In this document: in pieces, positions 39,172 through 61,017 of the stretch
How the letters are laid out: each line of letters begins with the position of its first letter
Position numbering within the stretch: the stretch's first letter is position 1
Source: Opisthocomus hoazin
Taxonomy: Eukaryota; Chordata; Aves; Opisthocomiformes; Opisthocomidae
NCBI RefSeq assembly: GCF_030867145.1
Contig: NC_134440.1
Span: 9,300,001 to 9,364,000, forward strand
Reading direction: 5' to 3'
DNA length: 64,000 bases
Translations under genes and position numbers: made by a program
Notes under the pieces: model-generated
Databases searched by the model: none
What the model saw: the letters and a program-made list of their open reading frames with translations, nothing else
Told to the model about the DNA's origin: nothing

Positions 39172-39900
39172 CTCCGGTCCCGGCGCCCGCGGCCCCTCAG
39201 CGCGCCGCGCGCCGCCCCATCGCCGGCTCCTGCGACCGCCGAGCACCGCCCACCCGCGACTGCCCGCCCTCACGGCGGCACCGCCGCGGCCCGCCAATCC
39301 CCGCGCCTCGCTGCCTTGACGCCAGCGCCCGGCCACCCAATGGGCTGCGCGGACCCGGACGGCGTCGCAACGCGACCCCGCTGGCAACAGCCGCTGACCA
39401 ATAGTGAGGCGGCAAGGGCAGCGCGGCCCCGCCCCCGTCGACTCAGGCCCTGTCGCCTCAGGCGCTGCCGGCAGCGCGGGGCGGCCTCCTCCGGGCGCTG
39501 CGCCCCTCGCCCCCGCCCGCGGCTTGGGGGGTCCGGGGCAGCGAGCGGGGGCGCGGCCCGGCGGGGCCTCCCGCCCCGGGGCCGCAGCTGGCGGGGCTCC
39601 GCCCTCGGGAGGATCCGGCGCGGCCGCGGGCCTCCCTCCCCTCACGGCCCCGCCCCGCCTGGCGCGGAGCAGCGTCCGGGGGCCGGGACCGGGTGTGAGA
39701 GGGCACCAGCGGCCCCTCCCGCGCCGAACGCAGCGTCCCGACGCCTGGGGAAGAGCCCGCTCCGCACCGGCCGCTCCCGCGGGCAGCGCAGACCAAGGGT
39801 AACGAGCTCCCGGCCCTGGCGCCCCGCCCCGCCGGGGCACAGCCCCCCGCCCGCCCGGCCTCGGCCCTTGCTGCTCCCCCCGCGGCTGGCAGCAGGCCCA
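38600..39900 (-). promoter_or_regulatory. MARCHF2: CpG-island promoter of MARCHF2
   Basis: A very GC-rich, CpG-dense block lies upstream of the first coding exon. Three CCAAT boxes are present on the plus strand (39294-39298, 39337-39341, 39398-39402), that is ATTGG on the sense strand of MARCHF2, within about 110 bp of each other. There is no TATA box at this position. This fits a housekeeping promoter with dispersed start sites near 39200-39280. The sequence alone does not exclude bidirectional output. Confidence 0.7.
39172..39260 (-). other. MARCHF2: candidate non-coding exon 1 of MARCHF2
   Basis: A donor-like sequence (GGACCGGAG|GTACCGGGC on the minus strand) ends at 39172, just downstream of the CCAAT cluster. 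It could splice to the acceptor at 26916. The 5' limit is a guess. Other donors in the island, at 38576 (GCAG|GTGGGC) and 39908 (GCAG|GTGAGC), are rivals. Confidence 0.3.
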
Positions 39901-40164
39901 GGCTCACCTGCCCACCGTACCCCTGTGCGGAACAGAACTTCACGCAGGCGGTAGGATTTGGCAATCTTTATATCCACAGCACATCATCACCATGCACAAA
40001 AATCGAGCGATGGGTGTATTTACAAAGCGAATTGCACTGGACACAGGAACCAGGAGTAAGAGTGACTGAAAGGAACCTCTCTTCTGGGTTGCGGAAAGGT
40101 CCGCTGCTATTTATAGCCTACGAAGCCCAACAGACAACGCTACCGTGCATGATCTGACCAGTCT
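39261..40164. other. short interval between RAB11B 3' end and MARCHF2 promoter
   Basis: Under 1 kb separates the candidate RAB11B cleavage region from the MARCHF2 CCAAT cluster. The left part is CpG island, and CpG density falls sharply after about 39950. On the minus strand it contains TATAAATA (40109-40116) and a strong donor CAG|GTGAGC with the exon end at 39908, which together could define an alternative MARCHF2 first exon. Confidence 0.5.
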
Positions 40165-40183
40165 AAAATAAGAATTACTGTTA

Positions 40184-40189
40184 TTTATT
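40184..40189 (-). terminator. RAB11B: candidate distal polyadenylation signal of RAB11B
   Basis: AATAAA on the minus strand (TTTCAATAAATAACAG), followed about 40-60 bases downstream by GT-rich sequence (GCGTTGTCTGTTGGGC). Cleavage is expected near 40160-40170. Confidence 0.5.
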
Positions 40190-42134
40190 GAAACAGTGCA
40201 GCCCTGGAGATACTCTTTTCATGGAAACGTTCCATTAATCACCATTCAAACTGTATTATCTATTAAGACTCTATGAAGAGTCCGCAAGTAAAGAGAATCC
40301 AACCTCAGCCCTGACTCCCTGTATTTTACTTAAAGGACAGCTAGTCTTCACCTCCAATTGCCTGATTTTTCTTTTCTTACTTGAATTTCAGACCCCTACC
40401 TTTAATACTGTTTTTCCTAGGTTTTTTTTTTTTTTAATGCAGGAAAAAGGCCTCCCTAGGTGACTGAGTCACTTCATTAGGAGCTTTTTTCTTCTACAGA
40501 GTCCAGCACCTCTAAGCAAGTTCTTCCTTCACGCTCAGAAGGGAAATGATCACCAAGCACAGGTAAGACTCCACCATTAACAGCCCACAAACAGATGACA
40601 TCCACAACTTCTGGAGCAGTACAGCATGCAGGAATCAAAGTGTCAGGAAGTGAAAATACCTACTGTACATTTTTCCAAGCAGCTTTTGGTAAGTGACCTG
40701 CTCAGACAAAAGGCACAGACCAATCCTTACCATCCTGGCATGTCCAGCTGAGAGAGCTCTCCTGTTTGCACAAGAATCCCCCATTACCAGCCCTTCCTCA
40801 TACTATGGGGTCATTACAAGTGACCTAACAGCACAGCACCCGAACAGAGGGGATCTCTAGGATGCAGCAGTCTTTGTACTGCTTCGAACCTGCTAGAAGC
40901 GCTGAGGAGCAGCCACGGGGGAAAGAGGGGATCATAGCGTCTTTTCCTTCTACCAGATTTTTATGGTCTCTGCAGCACACCGAAAAATCTTGGTAACAAA
41001 GTAACAAGCAGTCACTCATCAACTGGATTTTTACATTTATACAAGTGTGGAGCTTTAAAACTTTCCTAAGAATCAAACTTTCTTGTCCTGTGCAAGCTAT
41101 AGGCAAACTCTTGGTGGAGATCCCAGACTTAACTCACCTAGCCTGTAAGCATCTGACTCGACAGGAAGAAAAGAAGTTAGACTGAGGCGGTCTACCCAGT
41201 GAATTCATTTTACCAGTTACCTGTTTGTGTGCTCACCACCAAATCACTTTTATGTGTGAATTCTGGCCTTTACTTTCCCCATAATTACAGGACAGTTAGC
41301 AGAAAAGACCCCTGCGTAATTCTGCATTGGAGGACCTGTGCTAAGTATCATCGAGAGCCTTCAGCTGGGGTTTGTGTCACTGACACTGGGTGGTAAGCAC
41401 CCAGTGCTTTTTAGTGTTATTTTTCAATAGTTCAACGGAAGTCATCCTCAACATCCAAGTAAAGCCAGTATAGCACACGTTCCTTCTTTCACAGGCAGCT
41501 TGCCTGCCACCAGGAGTTTTGCATAAGCCAAATTCTGCCCTCAAACCTCTTATGACAGATGAGGAGAGCTGGAAACTTTTTTATTTTCCTGACAGTAACA
41601 CTGAGAGCCACAGAGCCAGCAAAGCTGCAGCATGAAGCAGTCCAGGCCAGGCTACATCTAACTGTTATTTTTCACATCAGGAAAGCACGGTTAAGGAGTC
41701 TGGCCTACTGGAGAGCTGCTTTGGATGTCAGACAGCTCTTGAAACAGTTCAAGCTTCCTCAGGATTCCTCCAAGTCTTCCCCTCTGCAATTGCAGTAGCC
41801 ATCACCAACAGAGGGTTGGGTGTAGCTATAGCTCCTGAAGAGCACACACTGCTTTCAGCAGGGCACCAGCGTTCCCAAGACCAAAAGCACTTTCCCCTCT
41901 CTATGCACAGGAAGACGGTTTCGTCAGGCAAAACTGGCCCACTGTCCTGTTCCTGTTGGCACTCATGGCCCTGTGCTTAGTCTAGGCAAAGTCACCTCAA
42001 ACCCACAGCAGGGCTGCGTCTCTAACTGCCAGGAGAGCAGCACAGCAATCTGGGAAAGAGTCAACACCTAGTCTGATGAACCGAGTGACCACAGCAGATA
42101 AAACCACCGCTTAGTTTACAGCGCTCACGTAAGC

Positions 42135-42167
42135 TATGTGTGTGCACGTGTGCACGCACACACATGC
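42135..42167. repeat. 33-nt alternating purine-pyrimidine inverted repeat
   Basis: TATGTGTGTGCACGTGTGCA then CGCACACACATGC is strictly alternating purine/pyrimidine and nearly self-complementary (ATGTGTGTGC pairs with GCACACACAT). It can form Z-DNA or a cruciform in DNA and a hairpin in RNA. It lies in the probable RAB11B 3'UTR. Confidence 0.85.
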
Positions 42168-43140
42168 TTCCCACATCTGGTATAGCAAACAGTCCTGCAG
42201 CAAAAGGCAGAAGGCCTTTCCACATCACACAACAGATCTCAAACAGCCCAGCCCTCATGGCATGCACAGCGTAGGTCCACGATCCACCTACTCTGAGAGG
42301 ATTTTGGTCAATGCGCAATGAATTTGTACAAGGTCTCTTCAATACCTCTAAAATTTAACAGCACTTAAGCCCTAGACGTGAACCTTTTGTTGGGACTCTG
42401 AGGCAAAGCTTAGAGCCTTCCACAAAGTCAAAGACTAAAGAAAACCTCTTTTAAGAGACAAGGAAGTGACTAAACCACTTCTCAACTTCTTATACCAAGC
42501 CAGACTGATTATAGAAACTTCACGTTAAGAACAGGATTTGCAAAGTCAGCACGTTAATACATCACCCTGAACTAGTAAGTCTTCTTAACGACATGATTCT
42601 CTCTCGTGCTATTCAACTCATTTCTTTATAAAAAGTTTTGTTCAAAAATTAAGGAGCCCAGCTCCACTAGCGTCCATCTGTTCTTGAACAAACTATTTCA
42701 GTATCTCAGAATGTTCCACTGTCTCTGATGGTGTGTTCACCTGCCAGCCTTCTAAATATTGACTGCACATCGCATTCAGGTCTAGGATCACCAAAAAGGA
42801 GACTCCTCCAGCTCCCACTGGCTGCACCTTCTCTCAACAGGATGCCATTAAAGGAAATACCAAGTATTGAAAGTGCTTCCCAAACTGGGACACCCTTAGG
42901 ACAGAACACTGTGATGCCTAAAGAGGAACTCATATCCTCATTCAGGTGAGGTTAGGCTGCAAGCATGCACCCCTTCACCTTGCATGTATCCTCCAAACAA
43001 ACTTGGAAAGTGGAAGTGCTAGGCATCACGTGCACCCTTTGCTGTGAACTATAGCCCTCTAAGTGCATATAGTACAAAATCAAAGGCATTGGTCTGGAAA
43101 TCTTACAAAAGAAAAGCCATCAGAGTTAACTGCCCTTAAT

Positions 43141-43146
43141 TTTATT
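43141..43146 (-). terminator. RAB11B: candidate proximal polyadenylation signal of RAB11B
   Basis: AATAAA on the minus strand (ACGTAATAAAATTAAG), with a T-rich downstream stretch (GGCTTTTCTTTTG). Use of this site would give a 3'UTR of about 1.6 kb. Confidence 0.35.
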
Positions 43147-44771
43147 ACGTAGCCAGACAGAACAGTTGAGACTGGAATGTCAGATTTCCCCTTCAAGCAC
43201 AATTCACAGTATCATATTTGCTTTGCATCAGAAAAGAAAAATCAACTCACTAATATGCAGGTAGGATTCATCAAGTGAGGTACAGTCTCAGAATACAGAG
43301 CAAAAATTCACTGCAAATGGCTTCACTAGCCTTCAGAGAGCAGCAGACGGTCTCCCTCTTCCTTTAGTTTCACCCAGTATTTGCCTCACCATAACATTCA
43401 GCACATACCAGAGGGGATGCAAGTGTACAAGAGCTAGTGAACGAAGAAAAGCCATCCCACAAGCTAGCAAGAGTCTGACTACACGAAGCTGTGATAACGT
43501 TCTTCCCATTCAGCAAAACAAAGTAGTATAGTAGCTAGTCCCGCTGATGACAAATCTGTTACATCAGGTGAAGTACAATCATCTGAGAATTACAGTCTGC
43601 AGTTCAGTAAAACAGAGTCAGAGAAAAACAACAGGGTAGTAGTTATTATGTGAAATCTTAATATTAACCATTTTAGTAGAGGTCAAGAAGATTATGCACA
43701 AGGTCATTAGTGAAAGATAATGAAGAGAAAGTTCAAGATGCTATGGTTCTGCCGAAGTTTTACAAAATGTATAAAGTATTGTGTTTCTCTACAACAACCA
43801 AAACCCTTACAAGTGCAGGTATATACATGACATGAAAATATTGCTTCACTCACTCAAACAGGGATAGGAGAGATCTACAGAAAAAGCAGCATGCAAAAGT
43901 ATCCTGGAACTACAGAAGATCTTGCTTTCAGACACTGATCTACAGTACAAAATAAGCATACTTGTACAGGTTGCAAAAGGTTTCTGAAATCAATATGCTG
44001 GCACTTACTGTACAATAATGTTAACTGATTAACATAAGCCATGAATAAATATTAAGCCACTTAATAAAGCCTGCACAAGCAGCACAGGCATTCATGGTGG
44101 CAGAGAAAGCAATGCAGACATATTTCATTGTTCCCAAATAAAACAAGAATAGAGAAAGATTTCCCAAGCAGGAAATGGTAAACTACACAGCCAGACTAAA
44201 GGTATTAGGGGTAATTACATAATAAGTAATGTTATTTTCAACAGCTTTCTTGTGTGTGTGCAGCCACTAAAAACCTCACTGTGAGACTTTATCAGGATAG
44301 AAAACAGAGCATTTGGTAGGATAGCTATTTTCTTTTAATTTCTCCCCCATGTTTACAGAAACACAAGAAAAAAATATCTGACTATGGGAGGAAAAACCTT
44401 GTCACCTAAATGTAGTTATTTCATCGACTGTTATAGTCAAGGCCCCATGGTTTCTCTCCCAGAAAAAAAAAAAACCAAACCATTTGAGGAGAGTGTTTCA
44501 TGGGATAATATCCAGCAGCAGATGTTCCAACACAAACACGTCTATCAGATCAGCGCCTACATTTCAAACCCAAAAGTCACCACACTGCAGGGGACCCCAG
44601 AGGCAGGGGAATGTTTGCCCTACAATTAAAGCTCTAGGATGAAAGGGGGGACTTGGGAATGGGGTAAAGGAGGGAAGAGGGAGTCACTGAATCACAGGAG
44701 GTAAGAAGTGCACACAACTTTCTAAATGAAGCACAGACGAAGTGAAGGGCACAGGAGTCATCTATAGGAGG

Positions 44772-45149
<378 letters not shown>

Positions 45150-47715
45150 TTACCATCTTCCACAACAGCGCTTCCTATCACGTTCTTTTTCAATGACTCT
45201 ATGAACATGGGTATTATTAAAAGGCTTTTTAAATGAGAAAGGAGCAAGAATGCTAATTTCTAAAACAGGGACTCATTTTTGATTAAAAAAATGGTCAACA
45301 TAATCTAGAAACACCAACAGGAAGCTTGCAAAACACCATTGCGCAGCGGCAAGGAACATTTCCATTTCACACTTCAGCTTCTGGCAAGCTGCTGCTACTA
45401 CCAAACGACAGAAATGCCTAGCCTCTCTGCAACAAATCAGTGTTCCCACCTATGACAGTGAAAAGCCACATGGTTCCATAAAGCCCCATATTGATCCAAA
45501 AATGCTTTTCCCAAGAGAATTAATTTATTTGACTCTAATTAATTTATGCCTGAAAACACACAGATCCACTAAGCTGTAACCGCTGAAGAGAGACTGCCAG
45601 GTTAAAAGCTTTCAGAAACAAACCATTTCAACTGCATAGTTAGTAGAAATAATTTAAGTTGAAATGTTTTTAAATTACTTCTTTCACCAACTATAAGCCC
45701 TTGTTCCAACTTCCCTCCATTGTGAGACAGGAAAAGGGCAAGTACCTCCCTGGAAGTCTGCGGTAAATATTATGGTCACATTCATACAGCCACAGCCTCA
45801 AAACAGCAACGCCCAAAGTCTTTAGTAAGGATTCAAAATCATGGGGGACTATGTGGGTTTATTAATTTTTTTTTTTTTTTTAAAGAAGCTGCACATAATT
45901 ACATTGTTTAAAATGGAAACCTTTAACCCAAGACTGTTGCCATTAGCCACCTCCAGCTCTTTTTGCTGAAAGGGATGAGGAGAGCTGTACAGAGATTGTC
46001 ACACTCCCCTTCTGGTGTGCTCAGTGGTGGATTTTAATGCTAGCTCCTCAGAGTCATTGCCAAGCCCTCTTTTCTTTGGGGTAGCATCTGTTTGTTTTTG
46101 GCTTGGTTTTTTTTTCCCCACAGTGTTTAGTGATCCCTCAAACTTGCTCTTCTCTCCTCCAAGTCCCCTGCGGTTACTCCCAACTCACTGCTCTACACAG
46201 CACATTTCCCCAGGCTTCTCTTCCTCCCTTAGAAGGACAATTCTTCCCCAGGTAATCTCTCTGGGAATAGCCTTTTCAGGACTACTCAGTCTTACTAGCC
46301 ACATCCCCACTGTACCTGAACTGGCCAGCCTCAACACCTTTGGGAGACCAGGATACTGCTAAGAGTGTTTTGAGTTCAGCTTACCCAGGCGTGACCTCAG
46401 CTCGAGTTCTGGCTCTCTGAGTATCTTATCTGTTACAGCAGACCCTATTGGGGCTCTCTCCTAGAGCAACCTTCAGCCATCCTCTCTACCCAGGGTCACT
46501 CCCAGGACAGCACTGCAAGGGAAGACAGGAAGGATGGCAACTGCTGAACTATGCTCAGAGCAGCAGTAAAACCATGGATACCATCTCCAAGCGCCAGGCA
46601 AGTTGCCTCAGGTCCAGCCAAGCGTCACAGACAGTGATAGTGCACAAGAGACAGTCCCAGCTCAGGCAACGGGTGGTCTTCTCTATGGCTTTGCCTCAAC
46701 AGCAGTATTCTCCAGTTGCTTCACTAGTAGCTCTAATAACACAAATTTTGCTGAGCAACAAATATAGCCCATTCTTAGTCTGCCAGGCTTTTTACTTCTA
46801 GGAGCAGCTTGGCCATCCTTCTTCTGCCTGCATCTTCTTAGTCATCGTCCTCTAGTTGCAACACATTTCTGGTACCAACAGAGTTGGCCAGCACCAGACC
46901 CAGTGATACCAACACTTCTTGCTGCTTCCCTGCACGCCTCTGCGAAAGAAACCTGAAAGAGCCTGCCTTACAGAATTCACCACATTAAAACTCAGCTTTT
47001 TTCCTAGTAATAGGCTCTCATTCATACATAATCAAGAAACAGTAACACAAAGCCAATTCTCTGGTCAGCATCCAATAAGCAACATACACCAGACACTTCC
47101 TCATAATCAAGCAGAACCAGAACAAAGGCCCGTTCTCTTTTAGCTCAAATCAATATCTGGTCACAATAAAGCTCAGAAAATGTTCACTTTCAGATGTTGT
47201 GGGACGTGTAAATCAGGCACAGCTTCACGAAACAGTGTACAGGGGTGAGACTATAGAGACAGTTTATCGGTCTAGAATTCACCTACGGTAAGCAATAGTC
47301 AGGAACTGGATCTTGCCTACTCTTCATATTCACAGTCTGGATCTTAAGAGCTTTTCAAGAGACAGAACAAACACACTGACAAATTATATGATGTTTTCCT
47401 CTCTTTAAGACAAGATTCAGATCTCATGGGGCAGCCAGAGGTAAAATAGTAATCCAACACCTGTTTGATAGCCCTCTTCCTATTTAGATAGGTAATTGGC
47501 AAAGAACCCTTAAATCCAAGTACTTCATTTTAGGAGCAGAAGACCGTGTTTTGAAACATCAGCTTCCTTGTCGCCTCAAACAGTATTTTGAGGTATGACT
47601 ACTGCAGAACACAGAGCAGAAGGCAGAGTCTCTGAAAGCAGAGATGCTCAAGTTTATCAGGGTTTGCTAGCTCCAATTCAGCAGTCCTGCAGGCACATGC
47701 TGATTTCCTTCAGAC

Positions 47716-48505
47716 ACCCTTGGGTGTGACAGCAAGGTTCAACAAGGCCAAGCGCCAGGTCCTGCACCTGGGTCACCACAACCCCAAGCAACGCTCCAGG
47801 CTTGGGGTAGAGAGGCTGGAAAGCTGCCTGGTGGAAAAGGACCTGGGGGTGCTGGTCGAGAGCCAGCTGACCATGAGCCAGCAGTGTGCCCAGGTGGCCA
47901 AGAAGGCCAACGGCATCTTGGCTTGGATCAGGAATGGTGTGGCCAGCAGGACCAGGGCAGCGATCGTGCCCCTGTGCTGGACACTGGTGAGGCCGCACCT
48001 CGAGTGCTGTGCTCAGCTTTGGGCCCCTCACCACAAGCAGGACATGGAGGGGCTGGAGCGTGTCCAGAGCAGGGCAGCGAGGCTGGGGAGGGGGCTGGAG
48101 AACCAGTCTGATGGGGAGCGGCTGGGGGAGCTGGGGCTGTTCAGTCTGGAGAAGAGGAGGCTGAGGGGAGACCTTCTCACTCTCTGCAGCTCCCTGCCAG
48201 GAGGGGGGAGTGAGGGGGGGTTGGGCTCTTCTCCCAGGTAACTGGCGACAGGACGAGGGGCAATGGCCTCAAGTTGCATCAGGGGAGGTTTAGATTGGAT
48301 ATTGGGGAAAATTTCTTTAGTGAGAGAGTGGTCAGGCATTGGCCCAGGCTGCCCAGGGTAGTGGGGGAGTCCCCATACCTGGCGGGGCTCAAAACCGTGT
48401 AGATGTGGCATTTGAGGACATGGTTTAGTAGGTATGGTGGTGATGGCTTGATGGTTGGACTTGGTGATCTTGGAGGTCTTTTCCAACCTTAATGATTCTA
48501 CGCTT
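47716..48505 (+). mobile_element. CR1 LINE 3' end, different subfamily
   Basis: The frame contains [37 protein letters not shown] and [11 protein letters not shown], the C-terminal end of CR1 ORF2. The 3' tail reads GGTCTTTTCCAACCTTAATGATTCTA. It extends further 5' than the other plus-strand copies, and its wording differs enough to indicate another subfamily. It lies antisense in RAB11B intron 4. Confidence 0.93.
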
Positions 48506-48835
48506 CCCAGGATGAGCTCAGGCAGAGAGCTACTCAAATGTAGAGTCACCTCAGACTGGTGCCAGAATAATACAACCCCTAGAACACAAAGTGCTAAAGC
48601 ATACAGTGCTGGCATGCTCACCCTAAAGTCTAATGAAAACCAGAGTAAGATTAGGGGAAACCGCGAGTTTAAGAAAAGTTACCCACCCCAACTGAAGTAA
48701 CAACACAAAGATGGGCAGCATTTATTTTAAGCATCACTCTTGCTCTGAGTGCTTCCCACTTCTACTGCCTGTAGGCTACATATCTCCCACCACATATCCT
48801 CACCACTTCAACCCTGCCCTTCCTCCTTCTCCTAC

Positions 48836-48982
48836 CTCATGACCATAAAACTTGTACTTCTTGGCCAGCCTGACCTTGAGGGAAATCGGCAAGTCCCCCA
48901 TGTGCTGCATGTAGCCTAGAACAGAGCTGCACTCTTCCAGAGGCTCAAATGTGCAAAACGCCAGCTGGAAACCCCTGTGAGC
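48836..48982 (-). other. exon-like open segment of unknown identity in RAB11B intron 4
   Basis: Between an acceptor-like TTTTGTTCGTAG and a donor-like CATGAG|GTAGGAG the minus strand is open for 49 codons, ending SLKVRLAKKYKFYGHE. The other two minus frames contain stops. I recognise no family. As a cassette between RAB11B exons 4 and 5 it would be read in a different frame and meet a TGA, so it could not add coding sequence there. It may be chance, an old element remnant or a poison exon. Confidence 0.25.
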
Positions 48983-49854
48983 CTACGAACAAAAGTGCTT
49001 CAGCCATGGCTTAGCACAGTAAGGAGGACTTGCTGGTGCACCTAATGCTTTACTGGTGAATCCTAGGCCTCACATGCAGTAGGGTGCTCTCTTACTCCAG
49101 GGCCAAGAAAATACATGCAGGCAACAGCTCCATCTTAAGGAATGCAAATTCTAAGTCCCAGTCTGAAAGAGGAAAAAGCAAGTAGTAGAGTACTACTACC
49201 TTGAATACTTCTGATACTACATGCAGGGGACCTACTGCACAAGCCACATAGCCTTCCCACAGAGACAGCAAGTCTGAAGCTGCAGCTGGACACCGAGAAC
49301 ACAGCAGCTACATCTACAGCAGTTTCACAGGCTGAGGAACATTTGTAAGCAGTGGAAATCATAAGCCCTGGCCACATTTTGGCTGTGACCACTATTACGT
49401 TGTTAGCTTATTCCTGGGACCCTTCAGGGACGTTCCCAGCAGGCAGCCTGCATGCAGCTAAGCTGTTGGTGCAGTCACCTACAACCCTTGCCACCAGCTG
49501 AGAACAACAGTTCAGTGGTCTGGACAAAACTACAATGTAGGATTCTGCTTTGGTGCAAGAGAACATGCTGGAACATTTAACTTCCCAGCACGGCTGTGGC
49601 TTCACTGCCCAGATTCTGTGCAGGCACAGAACTGCTTGTGCCTTCACAACCGTGCTGTTGCAATAGCTTGAAGTTACAGAACACCAGGAGACCAGAAACC
49701 TCCAGATTCCTGGGCAGAAAGGTATGTGTGGGGTGGGTGGGAGGCAGAACACAAGGATAAGATTAGAAGGCTTGCAAACTAACCATGGTTCCCAACATTC
49801 ATTTCCAAAACATTCTAGGTAACTGCAAAATGTGCCCGTGAAGAAGATCCACTA

Positions 49855-60145
<10,291 letters not shown>

Positions 60146-60185
60146 CTTTGAAGAGGTAGTCGTACTCGTCGTCGCGGGTGCCCAT
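60146..60185 (-). CDS. RAB11B: RAB11B coding exon 1 (residues 1-13 plus part of 14)
   Basis: This encodes MGTRDDEYDYLFK and one base of Val14, ending at donor TTCAAAG|GTACCGCC. The ATG at 60185-60183 sits in CGCCATGG, a good Kozak context, after a GCC-rich leader. The peptide is the invariant RAB11 N-terminus. The exon lies in the CpG island. Confidence 0.96.
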
Positions 60186-60446
60186 GGCGATGGCGGCGGC
60201 GGCGCCGACCCTCTGGCTGCCAGGCACCGACCGCGGCCCAGCCGGGAGGGGGTGGGCAGCTCCCGCCGCCGCCTATCAGCGGCCGCCAGAGCCCGCAGGA
60301 GGCGGGCGGCGCGCCAGACCCATCAAGGGCGCCCAATAGACGGCGGGCGCGCCTCTGAGTGGCGGGCACAGCTGCCCAATCGAAGGAGCGTAACTGGGGA
60401 GGGGCGGTGCTTGGGGGCCTGAGCCTGGGACCCTGCGAGACGAGGC

Positions 60447-60468
60447 GGGGCCGGGGCCGGGGCCGGGG
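60447..60468 (+). promoter_or_regulatory. G-quadruplex motif, (GGGGCC)3GGGG
   Basis: Four GGGG tracts separated by CC loops on the plus strand, 260-285 bp upstream of the RAB11B ATG. This meets the canonical quadruplex rule and is a short run of the GGGGCC hexanucleotide. Any regulatory role is inferred. Confidence 0.5.
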
Positions 60469-61017
60469 CGGAGCCCGGAGCGGGAGGGGCGTGGCTTGTG
60501 GGTGGGCGGGGCCTGGGCGGGGTGCGCAGCGCCGAGCACCTCCCGGCAGCGGGACCCGGGGGGGGCACGCGGGGTGGAAGCACGGCGGGTGGGGGGTCGG
60601 GGGGCCCCGGGCGGTGCTGGGCCGCGGCTGGTGCCCCGCACGCCCCCGCTTCGCCCTTCTGCCCCCCGCGCCGGGGCAGGCCCTGCCCGCACAGCGCCTG
60701 CGCCCGGTGCCGGCTGACAGAGCTGCTCGGCGCAGAACGCACCGCGCGGTGACGCCGCTTCTGCCAGGAAAACGCTTCCCGTTCTTCTTTATTTCCTGGC
60801 GTGGCTCGAGGCGATTTCCTGCCCCAGGCGGGAACAGCGAGCGGCCGTTTCGCCGTGCGGGGGGCACCGGCGGCCGCGCTGGCTGCGAACCCCCCGCCCC
60901 TCGCCTTCCCGCCGGCCGAGCGACGCTGCCCGCGCTGCTGGGGACGCAGCCCAGGGCACGCTCGGCTTTCGGAGCCGTCAGAACACACTGCCGGGTCGTG
61001 TGGAGCTTCAGCTGCCG

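Larger units (their letters stand above)
1405..39260 (-). other. MARCHF2: MARCHF2 gene span (RING-CH E3 ubiquitin ligase)
   Basis: Four coding exons on the minus strand join to a 246-residue protein, the length I recall for mammalian MARCHF2. Family knowledge: it is a two-pass membrane E3 ligase of endosomes, lysosomes and the plasma membrane that ubiquitinates membrane cargo and interacts with syntaxin 6 and DLG1. Seen here: an N-terminal cytosolic segment; a RING-CH finger with Cys64, Cys67, Cys80, Cys82, His90, Cys93, Cys106 and Cys109 (C4HC3); two hydrophobic segments at about residues 138-158 and 175-195; and a C-terminal ETTV that fits a class I PDZ ligand. No coding break was found. 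The 5' end is inferred from a CpG island and CCAAT boxes, and the 3' end from an AATAAA signal, so the outer limits are approximate. Confidence 0.9.
40165..44771 (-). other. RAB11B: RAB11B 3'UTR (probable, long)
   Basis: From the stop codon to the most convincing minus-strand AATAAA (40184-40189) the sequence is about 4.6 kb, AT-richer and CpG-poor compared with both flanks. It contains no recognised repeat or exon and a 33-nt palindromic purine-pyrimidine tract (42135-42167). An internal AATAAA (43141-43146) and an ATTAAA (44334-44339) could give shorter transcripts. The extent needs RNA data. Confidence 0.5.

Noticed and set aside
38357-39964. Several open frames of 200-320 codons on both strands near 39 kb
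   Set aside because: Same cause: CpG-island composition at the MARCHF2 promoter, with no domain and mutual overlap.
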